Source: Actinomycetota bacterium (GTDB lineage: Bacteria > Actinomycetota > Acidimicrobiia > IMCC26256 > JAENVU01). From it: a stretch of DNA of 49,742 nt. This document shows positions 1 through 10,897 of this stretch, in pieces. The notes under the pieces were generated by a model. That model saw nothing but the letters and a program-made list of their open reading frames with translations. It did not search any database and was not told the origin of the DNA. Location: NCBI GenBank assembly GCA_016870395.1, contig VGBT01000019.1:1-49742 (forward strand), written 5' to 3'. The translations under genes and the position numbers were made by a program. Positions within the stretch are counted from its first letter, which is position 1; every line of letters begins with the position of its first letter.

Positions 1-15
1 CGGCGCCCCGCCGGC

Positions 16-120
16 GTCGGTCGGGGCGGCGCCCGGCCGTTCGCTTCGGGCAGTCGCTCGCTCCGCCTGTGGCTCCGCGAGCGCAACTTGCTCGGCGGCG
101 CGGGCGGCGCCCCGACCGAC
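16..120. repeat. Structured intergenic repeat, copy 1 (upstream of fusA)
   Basis: Two 20-base arms (16-35 and 101-120) are inverted copies with one mismatch. They enclose a smaller hairpin: 55-60 (CGCTCG) pairs with 78-83 (CGAGCG), and an inner GCC/GGC stem has a 3-base loop. The inner hairpin and its flanks recur at 16074-16135 downstream of map. Position 57/81 is C-G here and A-T in the other copy, so pairing is kept by a double change. It could be a MITE- or REP-like element or a structured RNA. No ORF inside it is convincing. Confidence 0.6.
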
Positions 121-233
121 GGAAGTGCTCCGGCGCCCGGTCTCCGGTGGGTGCGCTGGGAGATGCGAGGCACCGACCGCAGTGGAACATCAGCCTTCTT
201 CTGGAGAGAAGAAGAGAGAGAAGAAGTAGGGAA

Positions 234-2333
234 ATGGCGAAGGAAGGGCCGGTTATCAGGGAGTTCCCGTTGGCGCGGACGCGCAACATCGGGATCATGG
301 CGCACATCGACGCGGGGAAGACCACGACGACGGAGCGCATCCTCTACTACACCGGTCGCACCTACAAGATCGGCGAGGTTCACGAGGGTGCCGCCGTCAT
401 GGACTGGATGGTCCAGGAGCAGGAGCGCGGCATCACCATCACCTCGGCCGCCACCACCTGCAAGTGGCGTGACTGCTGGATCAACATCATCGACACGCCC
501 GGTCACGTCGACTTCACCGTCGAGGTGGAGCGTTCGCTACGCGTGCTCGACGGCGCGGTCGCGGTGTTCGACGCGGTCGCCGGCGTCGAGCCCCAGACCG
601 AGACCGTCTGGCGGCAGGCCAACAAGTACGACGTGCCGCGCATGTGCTTCGTCAACAAGATGGACCGCGTCGGAGCCGACTTCTACCGCTGCGTCGACAT
701 GATCAAGGACCGTCTCGACGCCGAGGTCGCGCTCGTGCAACTGCCGATCGGCGCCGAGAGCGAGTTCAAGGGCGTCATCGACCTGCTCCAGATGAAGGCG
801 CTGGTCTGGGAGGACGGGATGGGCGAGCAATTCGATACCGTCGACATCCCGGCCGAGCTCTCCGACGACGCGGAGACCTACCGCGCCGCGCTCCTCGACG
901 TGGTCTCGGCCCACGACGAGGCCATACTCGAGAAGTACGTCGCCGAGGAGGAGATCACCACCGAGGACCTGCGCAAGGGCCTGCGCCACGCCACCATCGA
1001 GGGCGGGGTCGTACCGATCCTCTGCGGCACCGCCTTCAAGAACAAGGGCGTCCAGCCCCTCCTCGACGCTGTCGTCGACTACCTCCCGAGCCCCCTCGAC
1101 GTGAGGCCCGTCACCGGTAGCGACGTCAAGGGCGAGACCGAGATGGAGCGCAAGGCCGACGACGCCGAGCCCTTCGCCGCGCTCGCGTTCAAGATCATGA
1201 GCGACCCCTACGTCGGCAAGCTCACGTACTTTCGGGTCTACTCGGGCACCCTGCCGACGGGCTCCACGGTGCTCAACGCGACCAAGGACCGCAAGGAGCG
1301 GGTCGGCCGCATCCTCCAGATGCACGCCAACCACCGCGAGGACAAGGACGCAGTGTTCGCGGGCGACATCGTCGCGGCCGTCGGACTCAAGAACACGACG
1401 ACCGGAGACACGCTCTGTGCCCCGGTGCAGCCGATCGTGCTCGAGCGGATGGAGTTCCCCGAGCCGGTGATCTCCGTCGCGATCGAGCCCAAGACCAAGT
1501 CCGACCAGGACAAGCTCGGCAAGGCGCTCGGGGCGCTCTCCGAGGAGGACCCCACCTTCCAGGTTCACACCGACGACGAGACCGGCCAGACGATCATCCG
1601 CGGGATGGGTGAGCTGCACCTCGAGGTGCTCGTCGACCGGATGATGCGGGAGTTCTCCGTCGAGGCCAACGTGGGCAAACCCCAGGTCGCCTACCGCGAG
1701 ACCATCACCCAGCCGGTCGAGAAGGTCGAGGAGCGCTACGTCCGCCAGACCGGCGGCCGGGGCCAGTACGGCCACGTGGTGATCACCCTGGAGCCCACCG
1801 GGCCCGGCGGCGGCTACGAGTTCGTCGACAAGATCACCGGCGGCGTGATCCCCCGGGAGTACATCCCGGCGGTCGACGCCGGAATCCAGGAGGCCCTCGA
1901 GGGCGGCGTGATGGCCGGCTACCCGATGGTCGACGTCCGGGTGATCCTCACCTTCGGCTCCTACCACGACGTCGACAGCTCGGAGATGGCCTTCAAGATC
2001 GCCGGGTCGATGGCGGTGAAGAAGGCGGCCCGGCTGGCCAAGCCGGCCTTGTTGGAGCCGATCATGCGGGTCGAGGTGGTCACCCCCGAGGACTACATGG
2101 GCGACGTCATCGGCGACCTGAACTCCCGGCGGGGCCAGGTGGAGGGCATGGAGCAGCGGGGCAGCGCCCACGTCGTCAACGCCAAGGTGCCGCTGGCCGA
2201 GATGTTCGGCTATGTTGGCGACCTCCGTTCGCGCACTCAGGGCCGCGCGACCTACACCATGCAGTTCGGCTCCTACCATCAGGTCCCGGAGTCGATCGCT
2301 GCAGAGATCATCGCACGAGTCCGCGGCGAGTAG
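234..2333 (+). CDS. fusA: Elongation factor G
   Basis: EF-G (699 aa), the GTPase that drives translocation on the ribosome and, with RRF, recycles it. The G-domain motifs are visible: [14 protein letters not shown] (G1), RGITIT (G2), DTPGHVDF (G3) and NKMDR (G4), followed by full-length domains II-V. The open frame extends 55 codons upstream, but the family start is the ATG at 234 ([13 protein letters not shown]...). That ATG follows a purine-rich leader and a small hairpin, CTTCTTCT/AGAAGAAG, at 195-214. rpsL and rpsG, the usual upstream neighbours, would lie outside the window. tuf follows after 39 bases, the normal str-operon order. Confidence 0.98.
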   Translation: MAKEGPVIREFPLARTRNIGIMAHIDAGKTTTTERILYYTGRTYKIGEVHEGAAVMDWMVQEQERGITITSAATTCKWRDCWINIIDTPGHVDFTVEVERSLRVLDGAVAVFDAVAGVEPQTETVWRQANKYDVPRMCFVNKMDRVGADFYRCVDMIKDRLDAEVALVQLPIGAESEFKGVIDLLQMKALVWEDGMGEQFDTVDIPAELSDDAETYRAALLDVVSAHDEAILEKYVAEEEITTEDLRKGLRHATIEGGVVPILCGTAFKNKGVQPLLDAVVDYLPSPLDVRPVTGSDVKGETEMERKADDAEPFAALAFKIMSDPYVGKLTYFRVYSGTLPTGSTVLNATKDRKERVGRILQMHANHREDKDAVFAGDIVAAVGLKNTTTGDTLCAPVQPIVLERMEFPEPVISVAIEPKTKSDQDKLGKALGALSEEDPTFQVHTDDETGQTIIRGMGELHLEVLVDRMMREFSVEANVGKPQVAYRETITQPVEKVEERYVRQTGGRGQYGHVVITLEPTGPGGGYEFVDKITGGVIPREYIPAVDAGIQEALEGGVMAGYPMVDVRVILTFGSYHDVDSSEMAFKIAGSMAVKKAARLAKPALLEPIMRVEVVTPEDYMGDVIGDLNSRRGQVEGMEQRGSAHVVNAKVPLAEMFGYVGDLRSRTQGRATYTMQFGSYHQVPESIAAEIIARVRGE

Positions 2334-2372
2334 CGCCGCGGGGACACCACCGAGAAGGAGCACGGTCGAGTC

Positions 2373-3560
2373 ATGGCCAAGGAGAAGTTCGAGCGCACCA
2401 AGCCGCACCTCAACATCGGGACGATGGGACACATCGACCACGGGAAGACGACGCTGACCGCGGCGATCACCCGGGTGCTGGCGGAGAGCAACCCCAACGT
2501 CCAGGCCACGGCGTTTGACCAGATCGACAAGGCGCCGGAGGAGAAGGCTCGGGGCATCACGATCAACATCGCCCACGTCGAGTACGAGACCGACAACCGG
2601 CACTACGCGCACGTCGACATGCCGGGCCACGCCGACTACATCAAGAACATGATCACCGGTGCGGCCCAGGTCGACGGGGCCATCCTCGTGGTCGCCGCGA
2701 CCGACGGCCCGATGCCCCAGACGCGTGAGCACGTGTTGCTCGCCCGTCAGGTGGGCGTGCCCTCGATCGTGGTCGCGCTCAACAAGTGCGACGCGGTGGA
2801 GGACGAGGAGCTGCTCGAGCTCGTCGAGATGGAGGTGCGCGAGCTGCTTACCGAGTACGACTTCCCCGGCGACGACACCCCGGTCGTGCGCGTGTCCGCG
2901 CTGAAGGCACTCGAGGGCGACGCCGCGGCCGCTCAGGGCGTGCTCGAGCTGATGGCCGCCTGCGACTCCTTCATCCCCGAGCCCGTCCGCGAGCTCGACA
3001 AGCCGTTCCTCATGCCGATCGAGGACGTCTTCACGATCACCGGCCGCGGCACCGTGGTCACGGGCAAGGTCGAGCAGGGCATCGTCCACACCGGTGACGA
3101 AATCGAGATCATCGGTCTGCGCGACACGCAGAAGACCACCTGCACCGGGGTCGAGATGTTCCGGAAGATCCTCGACGAGGGCCAGGCCGGCGACAACATC
3201 GGCGCCCTGCTGCGCGGCACGAAGAAGGAGGAGGTGGAGCGCGGTCAGGTGCTGGCAAAGCCCGGCTCGATCACCCCGCACACCGACTTCACCGCCCAGG
3301 TCTACATCCTCACCAAGGAGGAGGGCGGGCGGCACACGCCGTTCTTCTCCAACTACCACCCGCAGTTCTACTTCCGGACCACCGACGTGACGGGCACGAT
3401 CAACCTGCCCGAGGGCACCGAGATGGTCATGCCGGGTGACAACACGGAGATGACCGTCCAGCTCCAGAAGCCCATCGCCATGGAGGAAGGGCTCAAGTTC
3501 GCCATCCGCGAAGGTGGGCGTACCGTCGGCGCCGGTCGCGTCGTGAAGATCGTCAAGTAG
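2373..3560 (+). CDS. tuf: Elongation factor Tu
   Basis: EF-Tu (395 aa) delivers aminoacyl-tRNA to the ribosomal A site. The GTPase motifs are [22 protein letters not shown] and NKCD, followed by the two beta-barrel domains ending in [12 protein letters not shown] good ribosome binding site (AAGGAG) precedes the ATG. The P-loop context reads GTMGH where GTIGH is common, a conservative change. Only 7 bases separate its stop from rpsJ, so the two are probably co-translated. Confidence 0.98.
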   Translation: MAKEKFERTKPHLNIGTMGHIDHGKTTLTAAITRVLAESNPNVQATAFDQIDKAPEEKARGITINIAHVEYETDNRHYAHVDMPGHADYIKNMITGAAQVDGAILVVAATDGPMPQTREHVLLARQVGVPSIVVALNKCDAVEDEELLELVEMEVRELLTEYDFPGDDTPVVRVSALKALEGDAAAAQGVLELMAACDSFIPEPVRELDKPFLMPIEDVFTITGRGTVVTGKVEQGIVHTGDEIEIIGLRDTQKTTCTGVEMFRKILDEGQAGDNIGALLRGTKKEEVERGQVLAKPGSITPHTDFTAQVYILTKEEGGRHTPFFSNYHPQFYFRTTDVTGTINLPEGTEMVMPGDNTEMTVQLQKPIAMEEGLKFAIREGGRTVGAGRVVKIVK

Positions 3561-3567
3561 CGACGTC

Positions 3568-3894
3568 ATGGCGGACGCGAAGGGTCAGAAGATCCGGATC
3601 CGACTCAAGGCCTACGACCACGAGGTGATCGACCAGTCGACGAAGAAGATCGTCGAGACGGTCGTGCGTACCGGGGCCCGGGTCCGGGGCCCGGTACCGC
3701 TGCCCACCGAGATCCACCGGTACTGCGTGGTCCGCGGACCCCACGTCGACAAGGACTCCCGCGAGCACTTCGAGATGCGGATCCACAAGCGCCTCCTCGA
3801 CATCGTGGAGCCTGCCGGCAAGACGGTGGAGTCGCTCCAGCGGCTCGACCTACCCGCCGGCGTCGACATCGAGATCAAGATCCAGGGAATCTGA
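3568..3894 (+). CDS. rpsJ: 30S ribosomal protein S10
   Basis: S10 (108 aa), a small-subunit head protein that also serves as NusE in antitermination complexes. Family landmarks are [15 protein letters not shown] near the N-terminus and the extended loop around RGPVPLPT. It is a few residues longer than the usual 101-105. No clear Shine-Dalgarno is seen, and the start lies 7 bases after the tuf stop, suggesting translational coupling to tuf. Unusually, a 300-base gap separates it from rplC. Confidence 0.97.
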   Translation: MADAKGQKIRIRLKAYDHEVIDQSTKKIVETVVRTGARVRGPVPLPTEIHRYCVVRGPHVDKDSREHFEMRIHKRLLDIVEPAGKTVESLQRLDLPAGVDIEIKIQGI

Positions 3895-4010
3895 GCGCCC
3901 GCCACCGACGGTCGTTCGATGCCAACGTTTACCGGTGCTCCGGCTCGCCGAGTGAGGAGTCCGGGGCGCTCAGCGAGATGTAGGGACGAAGGGGGCAGGC
4001 CCTCAGCAAC

Positions 4011-4040
4011 TTGGTAGCGCGCCTGTGGTCCGACTAGGGT
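4011..4040 (+). promoter_or_regulatory. Candidate promoter for the rplC operon
   Basis: TTGGTA (4011-4016) and TAGGGT (4035-4040) are separated by 18 bases, a reasonable match to actinobacterial housekeeping promoters (TTGACA / TANNNT). The expected start near 4047 would give a leader of about 150 bases for rplC. It lies in the only large gap of the S10-spc cluster. Prediction by eye only. Confidence 0.4.
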
Positions 4041-4116
4041 TACACGGCTCACTCAATCGACGTCCGTGCAGGCCCCGGCGCCGCTCGTTCGGGGAACCGT
4101 ACGGCACAACCGAGAC

Positions 4117-4146
4117 ACGCTCCGCGGGAATCTTCCTGCGGAGCGT
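4117..4146 (+). promoter_or_regulatory. Strong hairpin in the rplC leader
   Basis: ACGCTCCGC (4117-4125) pairs perfectly with GCGGAGCGT (4138-4146). The stem continues through a G-T pair and G-C pairs to a 4-6 base loop, about 12 bp in all. It sits 49 bases upstream of the rplC ATG. No T-run follows, so a simple intrinsic terminator is unlikely. A role in autoregulation of the S10 operon by a ribosomal protein is possible but unproven. Confidence 0.5.
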
Positions 4147-4194
4147 TCGCGTGAGCAGCGCCGGCAGGCGCCGCGACGAGACGGAAGCGAAACG

Positions 4195-4839
4195 ATGGCG
4201 ACGAAGGGGATCCTGGGGCGCAAGCTCGGCATGACCCAGGTCTGGGACGCGCAGAACCGGGTGGTCCCGGTGACCGTGATCCAGGCCGGGCCCTGTCGCG
4301 TCGTGCAGCTCAAGACGCCTGAGCGCGACGGCTACTCCGCTGTGCAGCTCGCCTTCGGCGAGACCAAGCTGCACCGGCTCAACAAGCCCGAGCTCGGCCA
4401 CCTCAAGGTCGCCGACGCGCCCCCTACGAAGCACCTCGTCGAGCTGCGGGTCGAGGACGTGTCGGCCTTCGAGGTCGGCCAGATCGTGAAGGCCGACGTG
4501 TTCGGAGCCGGCGACCGCATCGACGTCTCGGGCATCTCGAAGGGCAAGGGCTTCGCCGGCGCGATGAAACGCCACAACTTCAAGGGCCAGGGCGCCTCGC
4601 ACGGCAACCACAAGAAGCACCGCTCGCCCGGCTCGATCGGTGCCTGTGCCACCCCCGCCCGCGTGTTCAAGGGGATGCGCATGGCCGGCCAGCACGGCAA
4701 CGTCCGCACCACCACCCTCAACCTCGTGGTGGTCGAGGGCGACGCCGAGCGTGACCTGATCCTCGTTCGCGGCTCGGTGCCCGGCCCCAACGGCGGGCTC
4801 GTGTTCCTCCGCGACGCGGTGAAGGCAGGTGCCAGGTGA
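4195..4839 (+). CDS. rplC: 50S ribosomal protein L3
   Basis: L3 (214 aa), an early-assembly protein reaching toward the peptidyl-transferase centre. The N-terminus [17 protein letters not shown] and the central [20 protein letters not shown] loop are diagnostic. The frame is open 43 codons further upstream, but homology begins at the ATG at 4195. It is the first gene after the 300-base leader and overlaps rplD by 4 bases (GTGA). Confidence 0.97.
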   Translation: MATKGILGRKLGMTQVWDAQNRVVPVTVIQAGPCRVVQLKTPERDGYSAVQLAFGETKLHRLNKPELGHLKVADAPPTKHLVELRVEDVSAFEVGQIVKADVFGAGDRIDVSGISKGKGFAGAMKRHNFKGQGASHGNHKKHRSPGSIGACATPARVFKGMRMAGQHGNVRTTTLNLVVVEGDAERDLILVRGSVPGPNGGLVFLRDAVKAGAR

Positions 4840-5507
4840 CGGCCATCGCCAAGAAGACGCCGACCGGCAAGGACGCCGGGTCGGTCGAGGTGCCGGAGGC
4901 GATCTTCGGCGTCGAGCCCAACGTCGCGGTGATGCACCAGGTCGTCAACGCCCAGCTTGCAGCCGCGCGCGCCGGCACGCACAGCACCAAGACCCGGGCC
5001 GAGGTCGCCGGCGGTGGCGCCAAGCCGTGGCGCCAGAAGGGCACCGGTCGGGCCCGGCAGGGTTCGATCCGAGCGCCGCACTGGCGAGGTGGCGGCATCG
5101 CCCACGGGCCCAAGCCGCGCAGCCACGAGCAGCGGACGCCCAAGAAGATGAAGCGCCTCGCGCTCGTCTCCGCGCTGTCGGATCGGGCGGCCGAGGCGAA
5201 GGTGCTCGTGGTCGAGCGCTGGGACTGGGAGACCCCCCGCACCAAGGACGCGATCGGCGCGCTCGAGGCCCTCGGCCTGCGGAGTGCCGGGCGGCGCCCC
5301 GATCGCGTGCTGCTGGTCCTCGGCCGCACCGACGACGTGGCCTGGCGCTCGTTCCGGAACCTCGGTGAGCGCGTGCAGATCATCCTTCCCGACGAGCTCA
5401 ATGCCTACGACGTGCTCGTCAACGACTGGCTCGTGTTCACCGGGGCCACGCTCGCGGTGACGATCGCCCGGCTCACACCCGAGCCGAGCGAGGGGGTATC
5501 GGAATGA
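4836..5507 (+). CDS. rplD: 50S ribosomal protein L4
   Basis: L4 (223 aa) lines the peptide exit tunnel, and in some bacteria represses the S10 operon. The conserved [19 protein letters not shown] tunnel loop is present. The GTG start overlaps the rplC stop (GTGA). The C-terminus runs into the rplW start with another 4-base overlap. The N-terminal leader of about 15 residues is slightly longer than in E. coli. Confidence 0.97.
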   Translation: MTAIAKKTPTGKDAGSVEVPEAIFGVEPNVAVMHQVVNAQLAAARAGTHSTKTRAEVAGGGAKPWRQKGTGRARQGSIRAPHWRGGGIAHGPKPRSHEQRTPKKMKRLALVSALSDRAAEAKVLVVERWDWETPRTKDAIGALEALGLRSAGRRPDRVLLVLGRTDDVAWRSFRNLGERVQIILPDELNAYDVLVNDWLVFTGATLAVTIARLTPEPSEGVSE

Positions 5508-5794
5508 GCGACCTGCGCGACGTCATCATCCGGCCGATCGTGTCGGAGAAGTCCTACGCCGGGCTCGACCAGAACGTCTACACCTTCGAGGTCGCCGACG
5601 GAGTCAACAAGATCCAGATCAAGCACGCGGTCGAGGAGATCTTCGGCGTGCGCGTCACCAACGTGAACACCCTCACCCGCCGCGGCAAGCGCAAGCGCAA
5701 CCGGCGCACGGGCACCTGGGGGAAGCGGTCCGACCAGCGGCGGGCGATCGTGTCGCTCGCCGAAGGCGACCGGATCGAGATCTTCGGGAGCTGA
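5504..5794 (+). CDS. rplW: 50S ribosomal protein L23
   Basis: L23 (96 aa), the docking protein for trigger factor and SRP at the tunnel exit. Typical features are [16 protein letters not shown] at the start, the [12 protein letters not shown] basic loop, and a terminal EGDRIEIF. It overlaps rplD by 4 bases and is followed 2 bases later by rplB. Confidence 0.96.
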   Translation: MSDLRDVIIRPIVSEKSYAGLDQNVYTFEVADGVNKIQIKHAVEEIFGVRVTNVNTLTRRGKRKRNRRTGTWGKRSDQRRAIVSLAEGDRIEIFGS

Positions 5795-5796
5795 CG

Positions 5797-6633
5797 ATGG
5801 CAGCACGCAAGCGCAAGCCCACCAGTGCCGGGCGCCGGTTCCAGTCGGTCTCGGACTTCGCCGAGATCACGAAGGACCGTCCTGAGCGATCGCTCGTCAA
5901 GCCCAAGCCGCGCACCGGCGGCCGGAACGCCTACGGCCGGATGACCTCGCGCCACCGTGGTGGCGGGCACAAGCGCCAGTACCGCGTGATCGACTTCCGG
6001 CGTAACAAGGACGGCGTCCCGGCGAAGGTCGCGACTATCGAGTACGACCCGAACCGCAACGCGCGCATCGCGCTCCTGCACTACCTCGACGGCGAGAAGC
6101 GCTACATCCTCGCGCCGTCGGGCGTGCAGGTCGGCGACATGCTCCAGAGCGGTCACGGCTCCGAGATCCGTCCCGGTAACGCGCTGCCGCTTCGATACAT
6201 CCCGGTCGGCACCGTGGTCCACAACGTGGAGCTGAAGCCAGGTGCGGGCGGGAAGATGGGCCGGGGCGCCGGCGCGGCGATCCAGCTGGTCGCGAAGGAA
6301 GGTCAGTTCGCCACCCTGCGGCTGCCGTCCACCGAGATGCGGCGGGTCGCGATCGACTGTCGGGCCACGGTGGGCTCGGTGGGAAACGCGGAGGCCGCAC
6401 TGGTCTCGATCGGCAAGGCCGGGAGGAATCGCTGGAAGGGCAAGCGCCCGCACGTGCGCGGCGTCGCGATGAACCCGGTCGATCACCCGCTCGGTGGTGG
6501 CGAGGGCAAGAGCTCGGGTGGGCGCCACCCCGTGTCGCCGTGGGGCAAGCCCGAGGGCCGCACGCGCAAGAAGGGCAAGTCGTCCGACGCCATGATCGTT
6601 CGTCGCCGCCGCAGTCGCGGCAGCCGGAGGTAG
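5797..6633 (+). CDS. rplB: 50S ribosomal protein L2
   Basis: L2 (278 aa), required for subunit association and peptidyl-transferase activity. The C-terminal loop [20 protein letters not shown] keeps the conserved histidine near the catalytic centre. The N-terminal RNA-binding domain includes [18 protein letters not shown]. Length is normal. Confidence 0.98.
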   Translation: MAARKRKPTSAGRRFQSVSDFAEITKDRPERSLVKPKPRTGGRNAYGRMTSRHRGGGHKRQYRVIDFRRNKDGVPAKVATIEYDPNRNARIALLHYLDGEKRYILAPSGVQVGDMLQSGHGSEIRPGNALPLRYIPVGTVVHNVELKPGAGGKMGRGAGAAIQLVAKEGQFATLRLPSTEMRRVAIDCRATVGSVGNAEAALVSIGKAGRNRWKGKRPHVRGVAMNPVDHPLGGGEGKSSGGRHPVSPWGKPEGRTRKKGKSSDAMIVRRRRSRGSRR

Positions 6634-6638
6634 GAGCG

Positions 6639-6914
6639 ATGCCGCGCAGCCTGAAGAAGGGTCCCTTCGTCGACGAGCACCTGCGGGTGAAGGTCGACAA
6701 GATGAACGCCGCCGGCGAGCGCAAGGTCATCAAGACCTGGTCGCGGCGCTCCACCGTCACGCCCGACATGGTCGGTCACACGATCGCGGTCCACGACGGG
6801 CGCAAGCACGTGCCGGTCTATCTCACCGAGGCGATGGTCGGGCACAAGCTCGGCGAGTTCGCACCCACGCGCACGTTCCGCTTCCACGCCGGCCAGGAGA
6901 GGCGGGGTCGGTGA
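6639..6914 (+). CDS. rpsS: 30S ribosomal protein S19
   Basis: S19 (91 aa), a 30S head protein that contacts S13 and the A-site t[18 protein letters not shown] fixes the start at the ATG at 6639, preceded by [32 protein letters not shown] is the conserved C-terminal part. Its stop overlaps the rplV start (TGATG). Confidence 0.97.
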   Translation: MPRSLKKGPFVDEHLRVKVDKMNAAGERKVIKTWSRRSTVTPDMVGHTIAVHDGRKHVPVYLTEAMVGHKLGEFAPTRTFRFHAGQERRGR

Positions 6915-7533
6915 TGGCGGCGGACGGCACGAAGGCCACTCTCCGGTACTCCAGCACCGCGCCGCGCAAGGTACGCCAGGTGCTCGGCCTCATCCGCGGC
7001 CTCGACGTGAGCGAGGCCCGCGAGGTGTTGCGGTTCTGCGAGCGTGGTGCAGCCGACGAGGTCGCCAAGCTCCTCGACTCCGCGGTCGCCAACGCAGAGC
7101 ACAACGACCACATGCCGAGCGACGAGCTGTTCGTGTCGGCCGCCTGGGCCGACGAGGGACCGACGGCGAAGCGCTTCCGGCCGCGCGCTCGAGGCCGCGG
7201 CACCCGCATCCGGAAGCGGACCAGCCACGTCACGATCGTGGTTACCCGCTACTCGGAGGACCAGCTGCGCGAGCGGTCGGTACGCGAAGCGGCGTCGGGG
7301 GTCGGTGTAGCCGCGCAGCGGCGGCGCAGCCTCACCCGTCGCCGCCGGGTCGCGGCGAGCACGGCGGCAGAGCACGACCACGACCACGAGGACGAGCAGA
7401 CGGCATCCGGAGCCGTTGCCGAGGAAGCCCCGGAGGCTTCGGTCGGCGACGCTCCGCCCGACGACGCGCCTGGCGCGCCCGCCGCCGACGAGTCGGGCGA
7501 GGCCGTCGACGCGGATGCCGAGGAGGAGAAGTA

Positions 7534-7534
<1 letters not shown>
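6914..7534 (+). CDS. rplV: 50S ribosomal protein L22 with long acidic tail
   Basis: L22 (206 aa). The first 115 or so residues are the normal protein, whose beta-hairpin lines the exit tunnel ([35 protein letters not shown]). About 90 extra residues follow: first Arg-rich, then a His/Asp run ([10 protein letters not shown]), then an Ala/Glu/Asp-rich low-complexity tail. Ordinary L22 is 110-130 aa. The ATG at 6914 overlaps the rpsS stop; a GTG one codon earlier is also possible. Confidence 0.95.
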
Positions 7535-8459
<925 letters not shown>

Positions 8460-8460
<1 letters not shown>

Positions 8461-8876
8461 TGTTGATGCCGAAGAAGGTCCGGCACCGGAAGGTGCAGCG
8501 CGGCCGGATGTCGGGCGTCGCCAAGGGAGGCACCAAGGTGACCTTCGGCGACTACGGCATCCAGGCGCTCGAGCCGGGCTGGATCACCAACCGTCAGATC
8601 GAGGCGGCCCGAATCGCCATGACCCGCCACATCAAGCGGGGTGGGAAGGTGTGGATCACGGTCTTCCCCGACAAGCCCGTGACCCAGAAGCCTGCCGAGA
8701 CGCGCATGGGCTCGGGCAAGGGAAACCCCGAGCACTGGGTCGCAGTGGTGAAGCCCGGGCGCGTGCTCTTCGAGCTCTCGGGCGTGGCCGAGCCGATCGC
8801 CCGTGAGGCGATGCGGCTCGCGATGCACAAGCTCCCGATCAAGACCCGCTTCGTTTTTCGGCAGGAGGAGGCGTGA
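8460..8876 (+). CDS. rplP: 50S ribosomal protein L16
   Basis: L16 (138 aa) organises the A-site tRNA region of the 50S subunit. [15 protein letters not shown] is the family N-terminus, and [20 protein letters not shown] contains the conserved loop. The ATG at 8460 overlaps the rpsC TGA. Another in-frame ATG lies two codons later, but the family pattern M-L-x-P-K favours the first. Confidence 0.97.
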
Positions 8877-9094
8877 TGGCTGCCAAGGCCGCGGCACTCC
8901 GTGAGCTGAACGACGCCGAGCTGGTCCAGCGGCTCGCCGAAGCCCGCGAGGAGCACTTCAACCTCCGGTTCCAGGCCGCGACGGGACAGCTCGACAACTC
9001 GGCCCGGTTGGGCCAGGTGCGCCGGGAGATCGCCCGGTGCGAGACGCTCCTGCGGGAGCGCGAGATCGAAGCTGCTGAGCGCGGGGAGTCGTGA
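8876..9094 (+). CDS. rpmC: 50S ribosomal protein L29
   Basis: L29 (72 aa), a small helical-hairpin protein at the tunnel exit. [19 protein letters not shown] and [14 protein letters not shown] match the family. The ATG at 8876 overlaps the rplP stop (TGATG). The end overlaps rpsQ in the same way. Confidence 0.95.
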   Translation: MAAKAAALRELNDAELVQRLAEAREEHFNLRFQAATGQLDNSARLGQVRREIARCETLLREREIEAAERGES

Positions 9095-9372
9095 TGGCCG
9101 AGAACGAGACAGCTTCGACGGCGAGAGCGTCGCGCAAGGTCCGGGAAGGCATCGTGGTGTCCACGAAGATGGACAAGACGGTCGTCGTCGCGGTCGTCGA
9201 CCGGGTGCAGCACCGGCGTTACCGGAAGACCCTGCTGCGGACGCGCAAGCTCCACGCTCACGACGAGACCAACGACGTGCGTGAGGGCGATCGCGTTCGC
9301 ATCGCCGAGACCCGGCCGATGTCGCGCACGAAGCGCTGGCGCGTCGTCGAGGTTTTGGAACGGGCGAGGTAG
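9094..9372 (+). CDS. rpsQ: 30S ribosomal protein S17
   Basis: S17 (92 aa), an OB-fold primary 16S rRNA binder. [19 protein letters not shown] and the basic [18 protein letters not shown] loop are typical. A short Ala/Ser/Thr-rich N-terminal stretch of about 13 residues precedes the fold. The start overlaps the rpmC stop. Confidence 0.96.
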   Translation: MAENETASTARASRKVREGIVVSTKMDKTVVVAVVDRVQHRRYRKTLLRTRKLHAHDETNDVREGDRVRIAETRPMSRTKRWRVVEVLERAR

Positions 9373-9378
9373 CAGGTT

Positions 9379-9747
9379 GTGATTCAGCAGGAGAGCCGTC
9401 TCAAGGTGGCGGACAACTCGGGTGCACGCGAGGTGCTGTGCATCAAGGTGCTCGGTGGTACCCGTCGTCGGTACGCGGGCATCGGCGACGTGTTCGTGGC
9501 GACCGTCAAGGACGCGGTGCCGGGCGCGGCCGTGAAGAAGGGCGACGTCGTTAAGTGCGTGGTCGTGCGCACCAAGAAGGAGCGTCGCCGCCCCGACGGG
9601 AGCTACATCCGATTCGACGAGAACGCCGCCGTGCTGATCAACGACCAACTGCAGCCGCGCGGCACGCGCATCTTCGGCCCGGTGGGCCGTGAGCTGCGCG
9701 ACCGGAAGTTCATGCGCATCGTCTCGCTCGCGCCGGAGGTGCTGTAG
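9379..9747 (+). CDS. rplN: 50S ribosomal protein L14
   Basis: L14 (122 aa), part of intersubunit bridges and the RsfS binding site. It starts at GTG with the canonical [20 protein letters not shown], and [12 protein letters not shown] and [11 protein letters not shown] close it. Full length. Its TAG shares a base with a possible small ORF that fills the gap to rplX. Confidence 0.97.
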   Translation: MIQQESRLKVADNSGAREVLCIKVLGGTRRRYAGIGDVFVATVKDAVPGAAVKKGDVVKCVVVRTKKERRRPDGSYIRFDENAAVLINDQLQPRGTRIFGPVGRELRDRKFMRIVSLAPEVL

Positions 9748-9833
9748 TGAAGGAGCGCGAGCAGATGCAGAGGCGGAGCGGAGCCCCGACACGACGCGTC
9801 GACTCTCACGAGCAAGGGGCGCAGCGACCATGA
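9747..9833 (+). CDS. Possible 28-aa small ORF bridging rplN and rplX
   Basis: A GTG overlaps the last base of the rplN stop (TAGTG) and opens a 28-codon frame. Its TGA overlaps the rplX ATG (ATGA). The product would be basic and Arg/Gln-rich ([14 protein letters not shown]...), with no recognised domain. Exact stop/start overlaps at both ends are what this operon uses between real genes. Chance remains possible, because stop-free frames are common in GC-rich DNA. Alternatively the stretch is ordinary spacer. Confidence 0.3.
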   Translation: MKEREQMQRRSGAPTRRVDSHEQGAQRP

Positions 9834-10135
9834 AGATCAGAAAGGGCGACACCGTTCGGGTGATCTCCGGCAAGGACCTCGGCCGCGAGGGCGCGGTCAC
9901 CCGGGTGATCCCCGAGCGCGAAGGCGTGATCGTCGACGGCGTCAACGTGGCGAAGCGCCACCAGCGCGCCCAGGGCCAGACCATGCAGGGCGGCATCATC
10001 GACAAGGACATGCCGATCCACGTTTCCAACGTCGCGATCCTCTGCGGTGGCTGCAACGCCCCGACGCGGGTCGGCCACAAGATCGAGGCCGGCGTCAAGG
10101 TGCGCGTCTGCCGCAAGTGCGGGAAGGAGCTCTGA
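9830..10135 (+). CDS. rplX: 50S ribosomal protein L24, zinc-ribbon form
   Basis: L24 (101 aa), an assembly initiator that binds 23S rRNA near the tunnel exit. The KOW motif starts [20 protein letters not shown]. Four cysteines (C72, C75, C94, C97: CGGC...CRKC) make this the zinc-binding form. The ATG at 9830 begins the homology; the longer upstream frame is not part of the protein. The stop overlaps rplE. Confidence 0.96.
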   Translation: MKIRKGDTVRVISGKDLGREGAVTRVIPEREGVIVDGVNVAKRHQRAQGQTMQGGIIDKDMPIHVSNVAILCGGCNAPTRVGHKIEAGVKVRVCRKCGKEL

Positions 10136-10695
10136 TGGCTGCACCGCGACTCAAGGAGCGGTACGGCGCGGAGCTGCGCGGCCGGCTCAAGGAAGAGCTC
10201 GGGCTCGGCAACGTGATGGAGGTGCCGCGCCTCGAGAAGGTCGTGATCAACATGGGTGTCGGCAAGGCCACTCAGCAGCAGTCGCTGCTCGACGGTGCGC
10301 TCGCCGACCTCACGGTGATCGCGGGTCAGAAGCCCGCCGTCACGCGGGCGAAGAAGTCGATCGCGGGGTTCAAGCTTCGGGAGGGCAACGCGATCGGCGC
10401 CAAGGTGACGTTGCGCGGCGATCGCATGTGGGAGTTCTACGACCGGCTCGTGAGCCTGGCGATCCCGCGCATCCGCGACTTCCGGGGTCTGAACCCGAGC
10501 TCGTTCGATGGCCGCGGCAACTACACGTTCGGGGTCACCGAGCAGCTGATTTTCCCGGAGATCGACTACGACAAGATCGACACGGTTCGGGGGATGGACA
10601 TCACCATCTGCACCACCGCCCGTACCGACGAAGAGGGTCGCGCACTGTTGACGGCCCTCGGGTTCCCGTTCCGCCGTATCGAGGCCCAGGGGTAA
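10135..10695 (+). CDS. rplE: 50S ribosomal protein L5
   Basis: L5 (186 aa) binds 5S rRNA and contacts P-site tRNA. Conserved stretches are [35 protein letters not shown] and [16 protein letters not shown]. The start is the ATG at 10135, overlapping the rplX stop. rpsN follows 3 bases after its stop. Confidence 0.97.
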   Translation: MAAPRLKERYGAELRGRLKEELGLGNVMEVPRLEKVVINMGVGKATQQQSLLDGALADLTVIAGQKPAVTRAKKSIAGFKLREGNAIGAKVTLRGDRMWEFYDRLVSLAIPRIRDFRGLNPSSFDGRGNYTFGVTEQLIFPEIDYDKIDTVRGMDITICTTARTDEEGRALLTALGFPFRRIEAQG

Positions 10696-10698
10696 CCG

Positions 10699-10884
10699 AT
10701 GGCGAAGAAGGCGCTCGTCAACAAGCAACAGAGCGAGCCGAAGTTCAAAGTACGCAAGTACACGCGGTGCCGTCGCTGCGGCCGATCGCGCGCGGTCTAC
10801 CGCAAGTTCGGCCTGTGCCGGATCTGCTTGCGCGAGCTGGCGCACGCCGGTGAGGTTCCCGGCATGACGAAGGCGTCGTGGTGA
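10699..10884 (+). CDS. rpsN: 30S ribosomal protein S14, zinc-binding type
   Basis: S14 (61 aa), the short zinc-ribbon form, with C24/C27 and C40/C43 (CRRC...CRIC). It belongs in the 30S head. Actinobacteria often keep this form in the spc operon and carry a zinc-independent duplicate elsewhere; no duplicate is in the window. The N-terminus [20 protein letters not shown] is full length. Confidence 0.96.
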   Translation: MAKKALVNKQQSEPKFKVRKYTRCRRCGRSRAVYRKFGLCRICLRELAHAGEVPGMTKASW

Positions 10885-10897
10885 GGGGGGTGCAGCG

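Noticed and set aside
537-3569. 1010-codon open frame on the minus strand opposite fusA and tuf
   Set aside because: Composition is Asp/Val/Leu/Arg repeats expected from reading codons of a GC-rich gene backwards; no domain, and both sense genes are beyond doubt.
4066-4194. 43-codon N-terminal extension of L3
   Set aside because: It crosses the leader hairpin, is unlike any L3, and the family start is at 4195.
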